Shown one piece after another: positions 1 to 10,212 of a stretch of 64,000 nt of DNA. This DNA is from Adiantum capillus-veneris (lineage: Eukaryota; Streptophyta; Polypodiopsida; Polypodiales; Pteridaceae), in the NCBI GenBank assembly GCA_014529385.2, contig CM043953.1:95508842-95572841 (forward strand). Reading direction: 5' to 3'. The notes beneath the pieces are model-generated. The model made no database searches. It saw only the letters and a program-made list of their open reading frames with translations, and was not told the DNA's origin. Each line of letters opens with the position of its first letter. Position 1 is the first letter of the stretch. The position numbers and the translations under genes were made by a program.

Positions 1-616
1 AATAGGCTTCAAGCAACACATGAAGGTAACATGGGTAGGGGCTTGACATGTGTCCTTGCTGCCTCTTCAAGTTGGGGCTTCCCTTGTGTGTGTGAGTGGG
101 TGTTCTCTCTCTAGGTCCTAGGAAAAGGGCTCGCCCCCCCTCTTGTAGGAATGATTTTGACTTTAGGTGATCACGCACCTTACTCATCAAGCATGACAAA
201 GCACTTGAACTAGGGGGTGTTCCCACAAGCATCTCAGGCAAGCTTCTCAAGGCACCTCAAGCATGAAAAACACCTTAAGCATGACAAGCACCTCAAGCAG
301 GACAAGCACCTCGAGCTTGGGCCGGGTTCCCACCTCAAGCTCAGGCCTAGCTTACTTAAGGTCAAAGGACTTTTTACATACATTTATTGGAGGTCTTCAA
401 TGAAGCTAACCCTAAGGTCTTATGCTCCATTGGTTAGCCTTGCTCTTTGATAGACCATCTCCCTTTTGGGCCCCTTTACCATTGGCCCCGTGTTGAGATA
501 GATCTATAAGCACACACCTATATCTTAACACTTGTTCCCGTTTATTCTCCCATATTAAGTGATCAATTTAATATGAGAAAATCATTTGGGTTAGTTAGAT
601 ATTAGATTTTATGACA
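1..616 (-). repeat. 3' LTR (partial) of minus-strand family-1 Ty3/gypsy element
   Basis: This is the U3-side part of a long terminal repeat that continues left of the window. Read on the minus strand the LTR starts TGTCATAAAATC (rc ends at 616), the same start seen in the plus-strand copy at 33398. It matches 7104-7719 with only two differences that I found by eye (positions 137 and 376). It contains a minisatellite at about 190-360 built from short CTCAAG/CAAGCA-type units. Open frames inside it are not genes. Confidence 0.85.
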
Positions 617-654
617 TTACCTCTCTCTTGAAATCATAGTCGTCCTCGACTATG
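617..654 (-). promoter_or_regulatory. Polypurine tract and adjacent conserved hairpin
   Basis: On the minus strand a purine-rich run (AAGAGAGAGGTAA) directly abuts the 3' LTR start, as expected for the plus-strand primer of reverse transcription. Just upstream is a perfect 8-bp stem, CATAGTCG (635-642) and CGACTATG (647-654), with a 4-nt loop. The same stem is kept next to the tract in the other copies at 7738-7757 and 40207-40226. The role of the stem is unknown. Confidence 0.6.
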
Positions 655-977
655 AGGTAGAATAGATAAAGTCTTAGTCATTAGTCAATCGTACTTAGCG
701 GGTAAAGGATCCCTTTTTACCCTACGACATCTTTCCAAGATGGATGACTAATCCATTTGGTGCTTGGGAGACATAGCTGCCGCAAGCATGTCTGCTCTTT
801 TAGTCCATTTCATTCTCCCATAGTAGAGTGACAAATTCTACTTGGTGTTTGAGAGACGTCGTCATCACAAACATGATTCTAAGCATGCATACTAGTTAAA
901 TTTGTGCACAATTAAAAAAGAGGACTAGTCATATAAGACAAAAACATGAGTTATTTAAAAGAAATTTGTACATTTGC

Positions 978-3344
978 TTACTCTAATGTAGCATTGTAAG
1001 CATTGACAAGGTTCATACTATCCTTAAGTTGTACTCCTTGCATCCATTTAGCATCTTCAAAAGGATAATTTTTGAACTTAATAAGATACCGTCGGATAAT
1101 CTTACCATGTCGTAGTACTTTGTCTTCATGCCGAAGGATAGCTTCGGGTTGTAGCACCTCTTCTTGGTCTTCAACTTCGGGAGGGTCTTCAATAATTGGT
1201 TCAATTGGTGGCTCTCCTTTGTAGGGCTTAAGTAAGCTTACATGAAAGGCATTGTGTATAAGCCAATGGTTGGGCAACTTGAGTTGATAAGCCGTCTCAT
1301 TGATAGGCTTCAAGATTTGGAAAGGACCATAGTATCTTTTTGCTAGTTTAGCATAATACTTTTGATGGCCCGTAGGATTTTTGCCCGTCGTTTGCCTTAA
1401 TCGAGCCTTAGGAAACTTGAGTAAGACCCAATCATTTTCTTTGAACATTAAGGCTCTTCTGTGCTTATCAGCAGCAGCTTTTTGCCTTTGTTGAGAGATG
1501 GCTATAGCCTCCCTAATCTTTTGAAAAGATTCTTGTAGGTCACGGCTATACTCATCGGCGGCGAAGATCTTCCCATGTACTTTCAGTAGCAAGGGACTTT
1601 TAGGTCTTCCTTCTATGATCTCGAAGGGTGCTTTGCCCGTAGAAGTATGTACAGTATTATTGTAGGCATACTCTACTAGCGGTAAATACTTTTCCCATTG
1701 TGAGCGTTGATCTACTTCGGTAACATAAGTCTTGAGTAGATCGAGTATCGTAAGATTGGCTATCTCACTTTGGCCATCCGTTTGTGGGTGATAGGCCGAA
1801 GAGAAATTCAATCTTGTTCCTAGATTTTCAAAGAGACCTTTCCAGAAATTACTGGTCATTCTAGGATCTCTATCTGACACGATGGATGTGGGTAATCCAT
1901 GGTGTTTGAAAATCTGAGATATGAAGAGAGTTGCCATTTGATGTGCCTTAATAGTCTTTTTGACAGGAATAAAATGTGCTTGCTTGCTAAACCTGTCGAC
2001 TATTGTCCATATTCCTGTATTCCCATGGATAGACTTGGGTAATCCAAAGATGAAATCCATGGATATACTCTCCCATGGTGAATTTGGAATAGGCAATGGC
2101 TGTTGTAATTGAGGTTGCTTCCCTCTATCATACTTGGTCTTTTGGCATACTACACATTTTGAAACATACTCTTGTATGTCCACTTTCATGGTAGGCCAAT
2201 AGAAATACGTCTCTACTCCTCGGAGAGTAGGTTGAATACCTCTATGCCCTGCATATCGAGGAGCCTGGGATTCATACATAACCTTCACACGAAGGGAATG
2301 GGTAACACATAGCCTATTTCCGTGGAGAAGATAACCATCCTGCAAGGTGAATGGTTCCTCTTTCTTCCCCAAAGCAAGGGCTGACATTATGTCTCTAAAG
2401 TCAGGGTCAGTAGCATACTCATCTATCATAGAGGATAGATCATTGTGAGTAGCTATAGACACCGCATTAACTTTTGGTCGTCGTGAAAGTGCATCGGCAA
2501 CTTGATTGTGCTTACCAGCTATGTGAGCAATTTGGAAATTAAATTGCGAAAGAAAATTTGCCCACCTCATTTGTTTGTCGGAAAGCTTGGTTTGCGTCAT
2601 GAAATACTTGAGACTTTGGTGGTCGGTTCGTAGGATAAATGGAGTCCCCAATAGGTAGTGCTTCCATGTGTCTAGGGCATGTAGAACAGCTAAAAGCTCT
2701 TTCTCATAAATGCCCAAGACTCGTTCATCACCATTGAGCCTTCGGCTCTCATATGCTATGGCATGCCCTTCTTGAAGCAAAACCGCTCCAAGGCAATCAC
2801 CACAAGCATCACATTGGACCTCAAATGGCTTTGAGAGATCCGGAAGCACAAGGACTGGTTGGGAAATAAGCTTCTCTTTGAGTTTTTCAAAAGCATTTTG
2901 CTCCTTAGCAGTCCATACAAACTTAACGTTCTTCTTGGTTAAGTCGTGTAGTGGTCCTGCTACTTGAGAGAATTTTGCTATGAAGCGTCTATAGTATGCA
3001 CACATACCAATAAAGCTTCTTAGCTCATGTAGATTCCTTGGGTTAGGCCATGATTTTATTACCTCTAACTTTGATGGATCCATACGAATACCATCGTGAG
3101 AGATAATATGGCCTAGATATTGAATCTCTTGAATGAAGAATTCACTTTTCTTTTGGTTGAGAAAAAGTTTGTTCTCCCTCAAGGCTTGAAAAATCACTTG
3201 GAGATGTTGCTTATGTTCCTCCAAAGACTGGGAGTAGATGATGATATCATCGAAGAACACTCCAGTGAATTTTTGATATGGTCTAAAAATTTTCTCCATC
3301 AAACGATTGAACGTAGCTGGTGCATTAGTCAAGCCAAAAGGCAT
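978..3344 (-). CDS. Retrotransposon pol 3' half: RT (part), RNase H, integrase, chromodomain
   Basis: 788 codons continuing the pol protein begun at 3355-5760. Domain order: RT palm from the MPFGLTNAPATF motif with the FFDD catalytic pair near residues 31-34; RNase H (about 170-290) with CDACGDCLGAVL, YEKELLAVLHAL and RTDHQSLKYF; integrase zinc-binding region near 385-405 (AGHRG and CVVCQKTK); integrase core with Asp in SMDFIFGL, Asp in SDRDPRM and Glu in TDGQSE; GPF-containing C-terminal segment; and a chromodomain in the last ~55 residues (YLIKFKNYPFEDAKW). The Met at its start is internal to RT, so this is not a separate gene: one extra base at 3388-3391 breaks the frame. It acts in cytoplasmic particles and the nucleus to copy and insert the element; chromodomains of this family bias insertion to marked chromatin. 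Confidence 0.9.
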   Translation of the reverse strand: MPFGLTNAPATFNRLMEKIFRPYQKFTGVFFDDIIIYSQSLEEHKQHLQVIFQALRENKLFLNQKKSEFFIQEIQYLGHIISHDGIRMDPSKLEVIKSWPNPRNLHELRSFIGMCAYYRRFIAKFSQVAGPLHDLTKKNVKFVWTAKEQNAFEKLKEKLISQPVLVLPDLSKPFEVQCDACGDCLGAVLLQEGHAIAYESRRLNGDERVLGIYEKELLAVLHALDTWKHYLLGTPFILRTDHQSLKYFMTQTKLSDKQMRWANFLSQFNFQIAHIAGKHNQVADALSRRPKVNAVSIATHNDLSSMIDEYATDPDFRDIMSALALGKKEEPFTLQDGYLLHGNRLCVTHSLRVKVMYESQAPRYAGHRGIQPTLRGVETYFYWPTMKVDIQEYVSKCVVCQKTKYDRGKQPQLQQPLPIPNSPWESISMDFIFGLPKSIHGNTGIWTIVDRFSKQAHFIPVKKTIKAHQMATLFISQIFKHHGLPTSIVSDRDPRMTSNFWKGLFENLGTRLNFSSAYHPQTDGQSEIANLTILDLLKTYVTEVDQRSQWEKYLPLVEYAYNNTVHTSTGKAPFEIIEGRPKSPLLLKVHGKIFAADEYSRDLQESFQKIREAIAISQQRQKAAADKHRRALMFKENDWVLLKFPKARLRQTTGKNPTGHQKYYAKLAKRYYGPFQILKPINETAYQLKLPNHWLIHNAFHVSLLKPYKGEPPIEPIIEDPPEVEDQEEVLQPEAILRHEDKVLRHGKIIRRYLIKFKNYPFEDAKWMQGVQLKDSMNLVNAYNATLE

Positions 3345-3354
3345 GACTAGATAT

Positions 3355-5760
3355 TCATAAAGACCAAATGTTGTGCGAAACGCGGTCTTTTAAGATATCC
3401 TCATCCACTATCCTTATTTGATGATAGCCACTCTTAAGGTCAATCCTACTGAAGTAGGTAGAGCCTTGTAGCTTATCAAACAGATCTTCTACCTGAGGTA
3501 CGGGAAATCTGTTTTTGATAGTGATATGGTTTAGTGCTCGATAGTCCACACACATACGGTATGTACCATCTTTCTTTTGCACTAAAAGGACTGGAGAACA
3601 AAAGGGAGAGGAACTAGGCCTCACCATCCCTTTGTCTACCAGCTCTTGTACTTGCCTCATGATCTCCTCTTGTTGAGCTTGTGAGACTCGATAAGGAGTT
3701 TTGTTAGGCGGTGAGCTTCCTGGAAGGAGCTCAATACGATGGTCATCATCCCCTCGTTTTGGAGGTAGGTCCATAGGGATATCATCGATGAACACATCTT
3801 GGAATCCTTTTAGAAAAGTAGACAAGTCTAACTCTTCTTTATTCCTATCATTTTCATTTGATGAAACATTATTAGCTTTTAGAGACTCTTTGACATAAAT
3901 CATGTACGCAGAAACTGAGCTCTTCATTGATTTATCAAAAGAAAGAGGATTTACAAGTGGAATAGTGCGACCACACTCACTAGCATCTATATACATGTTC
4001 TTTCCCCTGTAGGTGAAGTAAATTCTCCTTTCAGGGAACTTCATGTTGGCAGCCATGCGATCAAACCATGGTGCCCCTAGGATAACATCCTGATGTTGGA
4101 GGGGAGAGATGAAGAAGTCTTCTTTGTCGACATAGCTTTGGACATGAAGCCTCAACTTCCCAATCAAGGGAGTAACGGAGGCTTGTTGTCCCTTGAAAGC
4201 TGCATCAGCTGTTACTATATCTCCTATCTCAAAAGCTTGAATGCCCAACTTGGTGGCCAACTCTATTGATATGAAGTTGAGAGTAGAGCCAGGGTCAAAC
4301 AAGATGAAGGCATCATGCTCTCTTACCTTTCCCCAAGCATAGGAGAGTGATGATCCTTTGCAATGAGCATCCTCTTTTGGAGCTTCGATGGTGGAAGCCC
4401 TAGGAGTCTCATTGCGAGTATTCTTCTTGGGGCAAGAACGATAGCCATGTCCTTGCTCCCCACACTTGAAACACTTATGGTCCTTGCGAAAAGCTTCAAG
4501 CTCTTCAGGAGAGAGTTTGTTTTTACCTTTGTAAACTCCCTTCTCCTTGGACCGATTGTTGTTGTTGTTGTTGGAAGTGCCTTGGGAATTATTTTGAGCA
4601 TTGGATTTCCCCTTTGCATCATTTTTATCTTTGTTTTCCATGGGCTTGACATTACGTCTAGCCCCTTGATGGAAATTGATGCGTGAAGCAACCATGGTGT
4701 GGTGGATTACTTCGGTAATAGTACCGGGCCGTTGAGAGTTGATATATTCGGCCATCTCTTCAGGTAATCCCGCACAAAATTGTTGTCTTTGCTCGGCAAA
4801 GTCTATCTTTTGAAAGACAGTAGCTTTGAGATGTAAATCCCAAAACTTATCTACATACTTGTTGATAGACTCATGAGAGAGGAGCTTCAAGCCGCGCCAT
4901 TCGGTAAGAACTTTATCTTTAGTATCGCTTGGAAGAAATTGCTTCATGATGGAAACTCGTAGAGTTTTCCATGTCTTTGGGGCTTCTCCATTGCCACGAA
5001 GGCTAGCCCACCATTGACGAGCTGATTTTTGGAAGTGCATAGCTACATGGCGTAGCTTGGAGGACTCTGTGAAGCCCTCGTCCCCAAAGGCCGCATCAAA
5101 TTGGTGGATGAAGGCCAACACTTTGTCGGTAGCACCAAAGGTGCCATCGTAGGTGAGAAAAGAGATACTCTTTCCTCCCTCCTTGAACTTCTTTAGCTTT
5201 TGTGACCTTCGCCATGCAGGAAATGATTTGCGATGTCCTCCCCTCTTGTATTCTCTAGGAGAATAGCCGTAACTTTCATCGGAAGAGAAGGAAGGTGAAG
5301 AAGAAGGAGAAGAGGGTGACCTCTTCCTAGCCCTTTTCTTCCTTTGTTTCCTCTCTTGCCTTTGAGAGTGATGAGGAGAAGGACTATGGGTTGCTCTTTT
5401 CCTCTTGGGAGGAGTAGGCGATCGTCTGGACCGCCTTCTTCGTGGAGCCACATCTTCAGAAGAACTTAGACTTTCATTGCTTTCTTTCTCTTTGGATTCC
5501 TCCTCTCGAATGGGAGAGAGTCTTATTTTGGGGGTCTCTTCAAGAGGCCTCCTAAGCTCTCTCTCCTCTTGGAGAGGAAGGGAAATTCCATAGGCACGAA
5601 GTTGTTGAGTAACTTCGGCTTGCAAGGTAGGGTTGCCCATAGCTTGTTGCAACCTAGTCACAAGATAATTCACAAACATGGAAGCATCATCATTAGCACC
5701 TTCATGTGCAAAATCAAAGCTATCAATGTTCATTCTACTCTCTTGATTATTGTCATCCAT
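3355..5760 (-). CDS. Retrotransposon gag-protease-RT (5' half of polyprotein)
   Basis: 801 codons starting with [11 protein letters not shown], matched by the plus-strand copy's start at 35118. The N-terminus is acidic, then a strongly basic Arg/Ser/Pro-rich stretch (about 100-185), then the gag core (about 200-350; SARQWWASL). A CCHC zinc knuckle ([14 protein letters not shown]) lies near residue 435. The aspartic protease shows FDPGST, where many gypsy proteases have DSG or DTG, followed by [10 protein letters not shown] fingers and palm begin with [19 protein letters not shown] and DYRALN and end shortly after SGYHQIRI, where the frame is lost. Gag forms the particle, protease matures it and RT copies the RNA. 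Apart from the single frame break it looks capable of coding. Confidence 0.9.
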   Translation of the reverse strand: MDDNNQESRMNIDSFDFAHEGANDDASMFVNYLVTRLQQAMGNPTLQAEVTQQLRAYGISLPLQEERELRRPLEETPKIRLSPIREEESKEKESNESLSSSEDVAPRRRRSRRSPTPPKRKRATHSPSPHHSQRQERKQRKKRARKRSPSSPSSSPSFSSDESYGYSPREYKRGGHRKSFPAWRRSQKLKKFKEGGKSISFLTYDGTFGATDKVLAFIHQFDAAFGDEGFTESSKLRHVAMHFQKSARQWWASLRGNGEAPKTWKTLRVSIMKQFLPSDTKDKVLTEWRGLKLLSHESINKYVDKFWDLHLKATVFQKIDFAEQRQQFCAGLPEEMAEYINSQRPGTITEVIHHTMVASRINFHQGARRNVKPMENKDKNDAKGKSNAQNNSQGTSNNNNNNRSKEKGVYKGKNKLSPEELEAFRKDHKCFKCGEQGHGYRSCPKKNTRNETPRASTIEAPKEDAHCKGSSLSYAWGKVREHDAFILFDPGSTLNFISIELATKLGIQAFEIGDIVTADAAFKGQQASVTPLIGKLRLHVQSYVDKEDFFISPLQHQDVILGAPWFDRMAANMKFPERRIYFTYRGKNMYIDASECGRTIPLVNPLSFDKSMKSSVSAYMIYVKESLKANNVSSNENDRNKEELDLSTFLKGFQDVFIDDIPMDLPPKRGDDDHRIELLPGSSPPNKTPYRVSQAQQEEIMRQVQELVDKGMVRPSSSPFCSPVLLVQKKDGTYRMCVDYRALNHITIKNRFPVPQVEDLFDKLQGSTYFSRIDLKSGYHQIRIVDEDILKDRVSHNIWSL

Positions 5761-6162
5761 GTTAACAAAATTTTATGTATGTACTTAGTGTATGCTTTGG
5801 CAATTCAAAACCTTAGTTGCCACTCCTCTTAGCCTTTGAAAATCGGCTCTTAAGTATCTACACCCACGGCTCAAAGTGGTTAATTATAGAGAGTAGAGGA
5901 GTAGGTCTAACATAGCAGAGTTGCCAAGGGCTAGCTCCTTTCGGACTTCTTATGGCTCAATAATGGTAAAGCCGTAGGCAAGTCTAAAAAGACTCCATTA
6001 TTAAGTCCAAAGCTCCCGAGGTGTGCACCATCCCCCACATAGTGGGCTTAACAAAACCGGTATTAGATCCCAGTTCCACTTACTCTATTATAATTAACAA
6101 CATCAACCATTTATAGGCTACTTAAGGACCTCTCTTCTTAAGCAAGAAAAGAGAAACCAAAT
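5761..6162 (-). other. 5' leader of the minus-strand family-1 element
   Basis: About 400 bp between the primer-binding site and the gag start. The plus-strand copy keeps a clearly similar leader at 34715-35117. No gene is seen in it. Confidence 0.7.
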
Positions 6163-6174
6163 GCTCTGATACCA
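6163..6174 (-). promoter_or_regulatory. Primer-binding site (initiator tRNA-Met)
   Basis: Reverse complement reads TGGTATCAGAGC, the standard plant retrotransposon site pairing with the 3' end of initiator tRNA-Met. It lies one base from the LTR end (TGTAATGG begins at 6176), where minus-strand DNA synthesis would be primed. Confidence 0.9.
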
Positions 6175-6175
6175 A

Positions 6176-7719
6176 TGTAATGGAATTTGCCTATTCAATT
6201 TGAGAATAGGGGAATTTAATGAGAGTACTTTCAAGAAATGATTTTGTGAGCATAGCGGGTAGACATAATTGAAGATAGCAACATAATCATAGCAATTAGT
6301 TAACTTGGCATAGACAATACTTTTGCAAGAGAGAGAGTTTAGAGAACATGACAACAATTGAGGACCGGATTTATGTGGAGCCGGTACCCCTCCAATAGGC
6401 ATTTGTATTATGATTTCTCCCATAAAGAGAGACTTGTTACAATACAGTCTTTGTGTTCCTTGTGACCTAGGTGATGCCATGAAGATGGAAGGCTTCATGC
6501 ACCACAAACATAACATAAACTTGAAGAAAGCTTTAACTATCCCAAGCCTCAGTCCCAAGACCTCAAACACCTTCGAAGGTGGAGAGAGCTAGCACGGAAT
6601 GAGGGTAGGGAAGAGGAAGAAGAAACGTTTCGTAGGAGAAAGAATTAGTTCCTCACTTATCATACTCTTGTTGCTAGCATACATAATAGCATAGTAATGA
6701 AGAAGAAGGAGATGGCAAGCTTAAGCATTGAAGCATGGCTCTTGGTTGGATTTGCACTCCATAGCCAAGAGTGTTGGTGTAGGCTCTCAACCTCTACTTG
6801 CTTGGAGAGGGAGCTCTTGCACTTTGCATATCACACAATGAGAGTGCTTGTGAGTGTGTGTGGGTGAGTATACCCCCTAGGCACCCCCCTAGCTTGCTTG
6901 GGTCGACCCCCCCTTGTAGCTCATGCCTGAAGCTCATTGGACCCCTCCAGGCCTAGCCAATCACAAGCGAGAGCCATTACAAGCAACATGGGTAGCCTTG
7001 GGACAAGTGTCCCCCTTTCCCCTTTGAGAGAGAGGACTTGATAAATGAAAAATCAATTAGATAATTCAAGTAATTTATCATTGGACCCCTTTGAAGCTTA
7101 GCCAATAGGCTTCAAGCAACACATGAAGGTAACATGGGTAGGGGCTTGACATGTGTCCTTGCTGCCTCTTCAAGTTGGGGCTTCCCTTGTGTGTGTGAGT
7201 GGGTGTTCTCTCTCTAGCTCCTAGGAAAAGGGCTCGCCCCCCCTCTTGTAGGAATGATTTTGACTTTAGGTGATCACGCACCTTACTCATCAAGCATGAC
7301 AAAGCACTTGAACTAGGGGGTGTTCCCACAAGCATCTCAGGCAAGCTTCTCAAGGCACCTCAAGCATGAAAAACACCTTAAGCATGACAAGCACCTCAAG
7401 CAGGACAAGCACCTCGAGCTTGGGCCGGGTTCCCACCTCAAGCTCAGGCCTAGCTTACTTAAGGTCAAAGGACTTTTTACATAAATTTATTGGAGGTCTT
7501 CAATGAAGCTAACCCTAAGGTCTTATGCTCCATTGGTTAGCCTTGCTCTTTGATAGACCATCTCCCTTTTGGGCCCCTTTACCATTGGCCCCGTGTTGAG
7601 ATAGATCTATAAGCACACACCTATATCTTAACACTTGTTCCCGTTTATTCTCCCATATTAAGTGATCAATTTAATATGAGAAAATCATTTGGGTTAGTTA
7701 GATATTAGATTTTATGACA
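6176..7719 (-). repeat. Complete family-1 LTR shared by two internal regions
   Basis: 1544-bp LTR with ends TG and CA on the minus strand. It is the 5' LTR of the element to its left and lies where the 3' LTR of the partial internal copy to its right (7720-9397) should be. It contains the minisatellite (about 7295-7465) and a short GT/CT stretch near 7190-7216 that is expanded in other LTR copies. Open frames on either strand at 6118-6592 and 7078-7353 are LTR sequence, not genes. Confidence 0.85.
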
Positions 7720-9397
7720 TTACCTCTCTCTTGAAATCATAGTCGTCCTCGACTATGAGGTAGAATAGATAAAGTCTTAGTCATTAGTCAATCGTACTTA
7801 GCGGGTAAAGGATCCCTTTTTACCCTACGACATCTTTCCAAGATGGATGACTAATCCATTTGGTGCTTGGGAGACATAGCTGCCGCAAGCATGTCTGCTC
7901 TTTTAGTCCATTTCATTCTCCCATAGTAGAGTGACAAATTCTACTTGGTGTTTGAGAGACGTCGTCATCACAAACATGATTCTAAGCATGCATACTAGTT
8001 AAATTTGTGCACAATTAAAAAAGAGGACTAGTCATATAAGACAAAAACATGAGTTATTTAAAAGAAATTTGTACATTTGCTTACTCTAATGTAGCATTGT
8101 AAGCATTGACAAGGTTCATACTATCCTTAAGTTGTACTCCTTGCATCCATTTAGCATCTTCAAAAGGATAATTTTTGAACTTAATAAGATACCGTCGGAT
8201 AATCTTACCATGTCGTAGTACTTTGTCTTCATGCCGAAGGATAGCTTCGGGTTGTAGCACCTCTTCTTGGTCTTCAACTTCGGGAGGGTCTTCAATAATT
8301 GGTTCAATTGGTGGCTCTCCTTTGTAGGGCTTAAGTAAGCTTACATGAAAGGCATTGTGTATAAGCCAATGGTTGGGCAACTTGAGTTGATAAGCCGTCT
8401 CATTGATAGGCTTCAAGATTTGGAAAGGACCATAGTATCTTTTTGCTAGTTTAGCATAATACTTTTGATGGCCCGTAGGATTTTTGCCCGTCGTTTGCCT
8501 TAATCGAGCCTTAGGAAACTTGAGTAAGACCCAATCATTTTCTTTGAACATTAAGGCTCTTCTGTGCTTATCAGCAGCAGCTTTTTGCCTTTGTTGAGAG
8601 ATGGCTATAGCCTCCCTAATCTTTTGAAAAGATTCTTGTAGGTCACGGCTATACTCATCGGCGGCGAAGATCTTCCCATGTACTTTCAGTAGCAAGGGAC
8701 TTTTAGGTCTTCCTTCTATGATCTCGAAGGGTGCTTTGCCCGTAGAAGTATGTACAGTATTATTGTAGGCATACTCTACTAGCGGTAAATACTTTTCCCA
8801 TTGTGAGCGTTGATCTACTTCGGTAACATAAGTCTTGAGTAGATCGAGTATCGTAAGATTGGCTATCTCACTTTGGCCATCCGTTTGTGGGTGATAGGCC
8901 GAAGAGAAATTCAATCTTGTTCCTAGATTTTCAAAGAGACCTTTCCAGAAATTACTGGTCATTCTAGGATCTCTATCTGACACGATGGATGTGGGTAATC
9001 CATGGTGTTTGAAAATCTGAGATATGAAGAGAGTTGCCATTTGATGTGCCTTAATAGTCTTTTTGACAGGAATAAAATGTGCTTGCTTGCTAAACCTGTC
9101 GACTATTGTCCATATTCCTGTATTCCCATGGATAGACTTGGGTAATCCAAAGATGAAATCCATGGATATACTCTCCCATGGTGAATTTGGAATAGGCAAT
9201 GGCTGTTGTAATTGAGGTTGCTTCCCTCTATCATACTTGGTCTTTTGGCATACTACACATTTTGAAACATACTCTTGTATGTCCACTTTCATGGTAGGCC
9301 AATAGAAATACGTCTCTACTCCTCGGAGAGTAGGTTGAATACCTCTATGCCCTGCATATCGAGGAGCATGGGATTCATACATAACCTTCTCACGAAT
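7720..9397 (-). mobile_element. Truncated second family-1 internal region, near-identical to 617-2294
   Basis: Starts at the LTR border with the same purine tract and hairpin and runs through the 3' UTR, chromodomain and integrase. It stops abruptly at 9397, inside the integrase zinc-binding region. Together with the preceding LTR part it repeats 1-2294 at an offset of 7103 bases with about four differences found by eye. This could be LTR-LTR recombination between neighbouring copies, a tandem event, or an assembly error. Confidence 0.8.
8081..9382 (-). pseudogene. Retrotransposon integrase-chromodomain fragment
   Basis: 433 codons identical to the last 433 of the product at 978-3344 except His for Gln near the N-terminus. 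It contains the AGHRG and CVVCQKTK zinc-binding parts, the D-D-E integrase core, the GPF segment and the chromodomain. Gag, protease, RT and RNase H are absent because the copy is cut at 9397, so no complete product can be made. The Met used as the start is internal to integrase. Confidence 0.85.
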
Positions 9398-9664
9398 CTA
9401 TAATACAAATGCCTATTGGAGGGGGGACCGGCACCACATAGATCCGGTCCTCAACTATTGTCATTTTCTCTAAACTCAATCTCTCTCTTGTCATAGTACT
9501 TAGTTAACTTGTCATGTTCAGGCCAAGTTAACTAAGTACTATGTTTATGTTGCTACGATCAATTAAGTTCACCCCTCTATGCTCACAAAGTAATCTGAAA
9601 AAAGTGATTTTATTAATTTCCTAGTTCCGCTATTCTCAAAGTTCATAGGCCATTTCCATTACAC
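9398..9664 (+). repeat. Inverted 3'-end fragment of a family-1 LTR
   Basis: About 265 bp matching the last part of the family-1 LTR (compare 34440-34701 and 41632-41871) but on the plus strand, opposite to the integrase fragment it touches. It ends CCATTACA at 9664, the true LTR terminus, with unrelated gag sequence beyond. The left junction has no intervening sequence. Confidence 0.8.
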
Positions 9665-10212
9665 AAGATGAGCATCCAAAGGTGCATTTAACCCTTGGCA
9701 GAATTGGGCCACTTGTTATTCGTTTGTCAAAACCGGTACATACCTCCTCAATGTAGAAAACTTGGAGAAATACTCCTCCAAGGTCAACTCATTTTGTTTT
9801 AAATCAAAGAACTCATTTATCTTCAAAGATTGGTGACCAAGGGGTAGATATCTTCCTCTAACTGTCTGTTTAATTTCATCCCAAGACTAGGAATCTTCCA
9901 CAACACCCTTTTCATGGTAGTACAGTTTCCACCATAACTTTGCTTCTCCAATCAACCAAAACATTCCTAGCATGGATCAATTTTATTGCACCATCTTAGC
10001 GGCACTAAAGTAGTCATCCATGGATTCTATTCATGCCTCGGCATCCTTTTCAACATTAGCCCCTTCACCCTTGAAAGAAGGGGGTTGCATCTGCTTCAAA
10101 AGCAACTTCTTCTCCTGTACTTCCGTGTAGAGAGCCTCTTGTGCTTCCATTTGTCCTTGGTTCTACTACGCAAGATAGAAGTCAAGTCTTTCTTCAACGG
10201 GTTATCCATTAA
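9665..10212 (-). pseudogene. gag relic of a second Ty3/gypsy family
   Basis: Read on the minus strand, one frame gives about 150 residues with a few stops: QMQPPSFKGEG and DAEAWIESMDDYF, then EAKLWWKLYY, ELTLEEYFSKFSTLRRYVP and QFCQGLNAPLDAHL. This is the order of a plant gypsy gag core (PPSFKG, then W-x-x-x-M-D-D-Y-F, then A-K-x-W-W). It breaks off at the family-1 LTR end at 9664, so the family-1 cluster appears to sit inside this gag gene. Confidence 0.65.

Larger units (their letters stand above)
1..7719 (-). mobile_element. Nearly intact Ty3/gypsy chromovirus (family 1), minus strand
   Basis: Order on the minus strand: 5' LTR (6176-7719), tRNA-iMet primer site (6163-6174), leader, gag-protease-RT (3355-5760), RT-RNase H-integrase-chromodomain (978-3344), purine-rich tract (617-630) and 3' LTR (to 616 and beyond the window). 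The internal region is 5559 bp, close to the 5543 bp of the plus-strand copy at 34702-40244. The coding region is open except for one single-base length change in an A run at 3388-3391. The two LTRs differ at about two positions over the 616 bp visible in both, which points to a recent insertion. The chromodomain and GPY/F-like C-terminus place it among plant chromoviruses; I do not assign a named lineage. Confidence 0.85.

Noticed and set aside
3344-3400. Programmed frameshift between the two pol halves of the minus-strand element
   Set aside because: The break lies in the middle of the RT palm and the plus-strand copy is in one frame there, so a mutation or sequencing error is far more likely.
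4323-4691. Frames opposite or shifted within gag (also 36182-36790 and 36187-36507)
   Set aside because: Shadows of the gag and protease reading frame, which shows the zinc knuckle and protease motifs. The frame at 36182-36790 only becomes protease after a frame change in the decayed copy.
6118-6592. 150-codon minus and 60-codon plus frames inside the LTR
   Set aside because: The same sequence recurs in other LTR copies without a conserved frame; it is LTR DNA.
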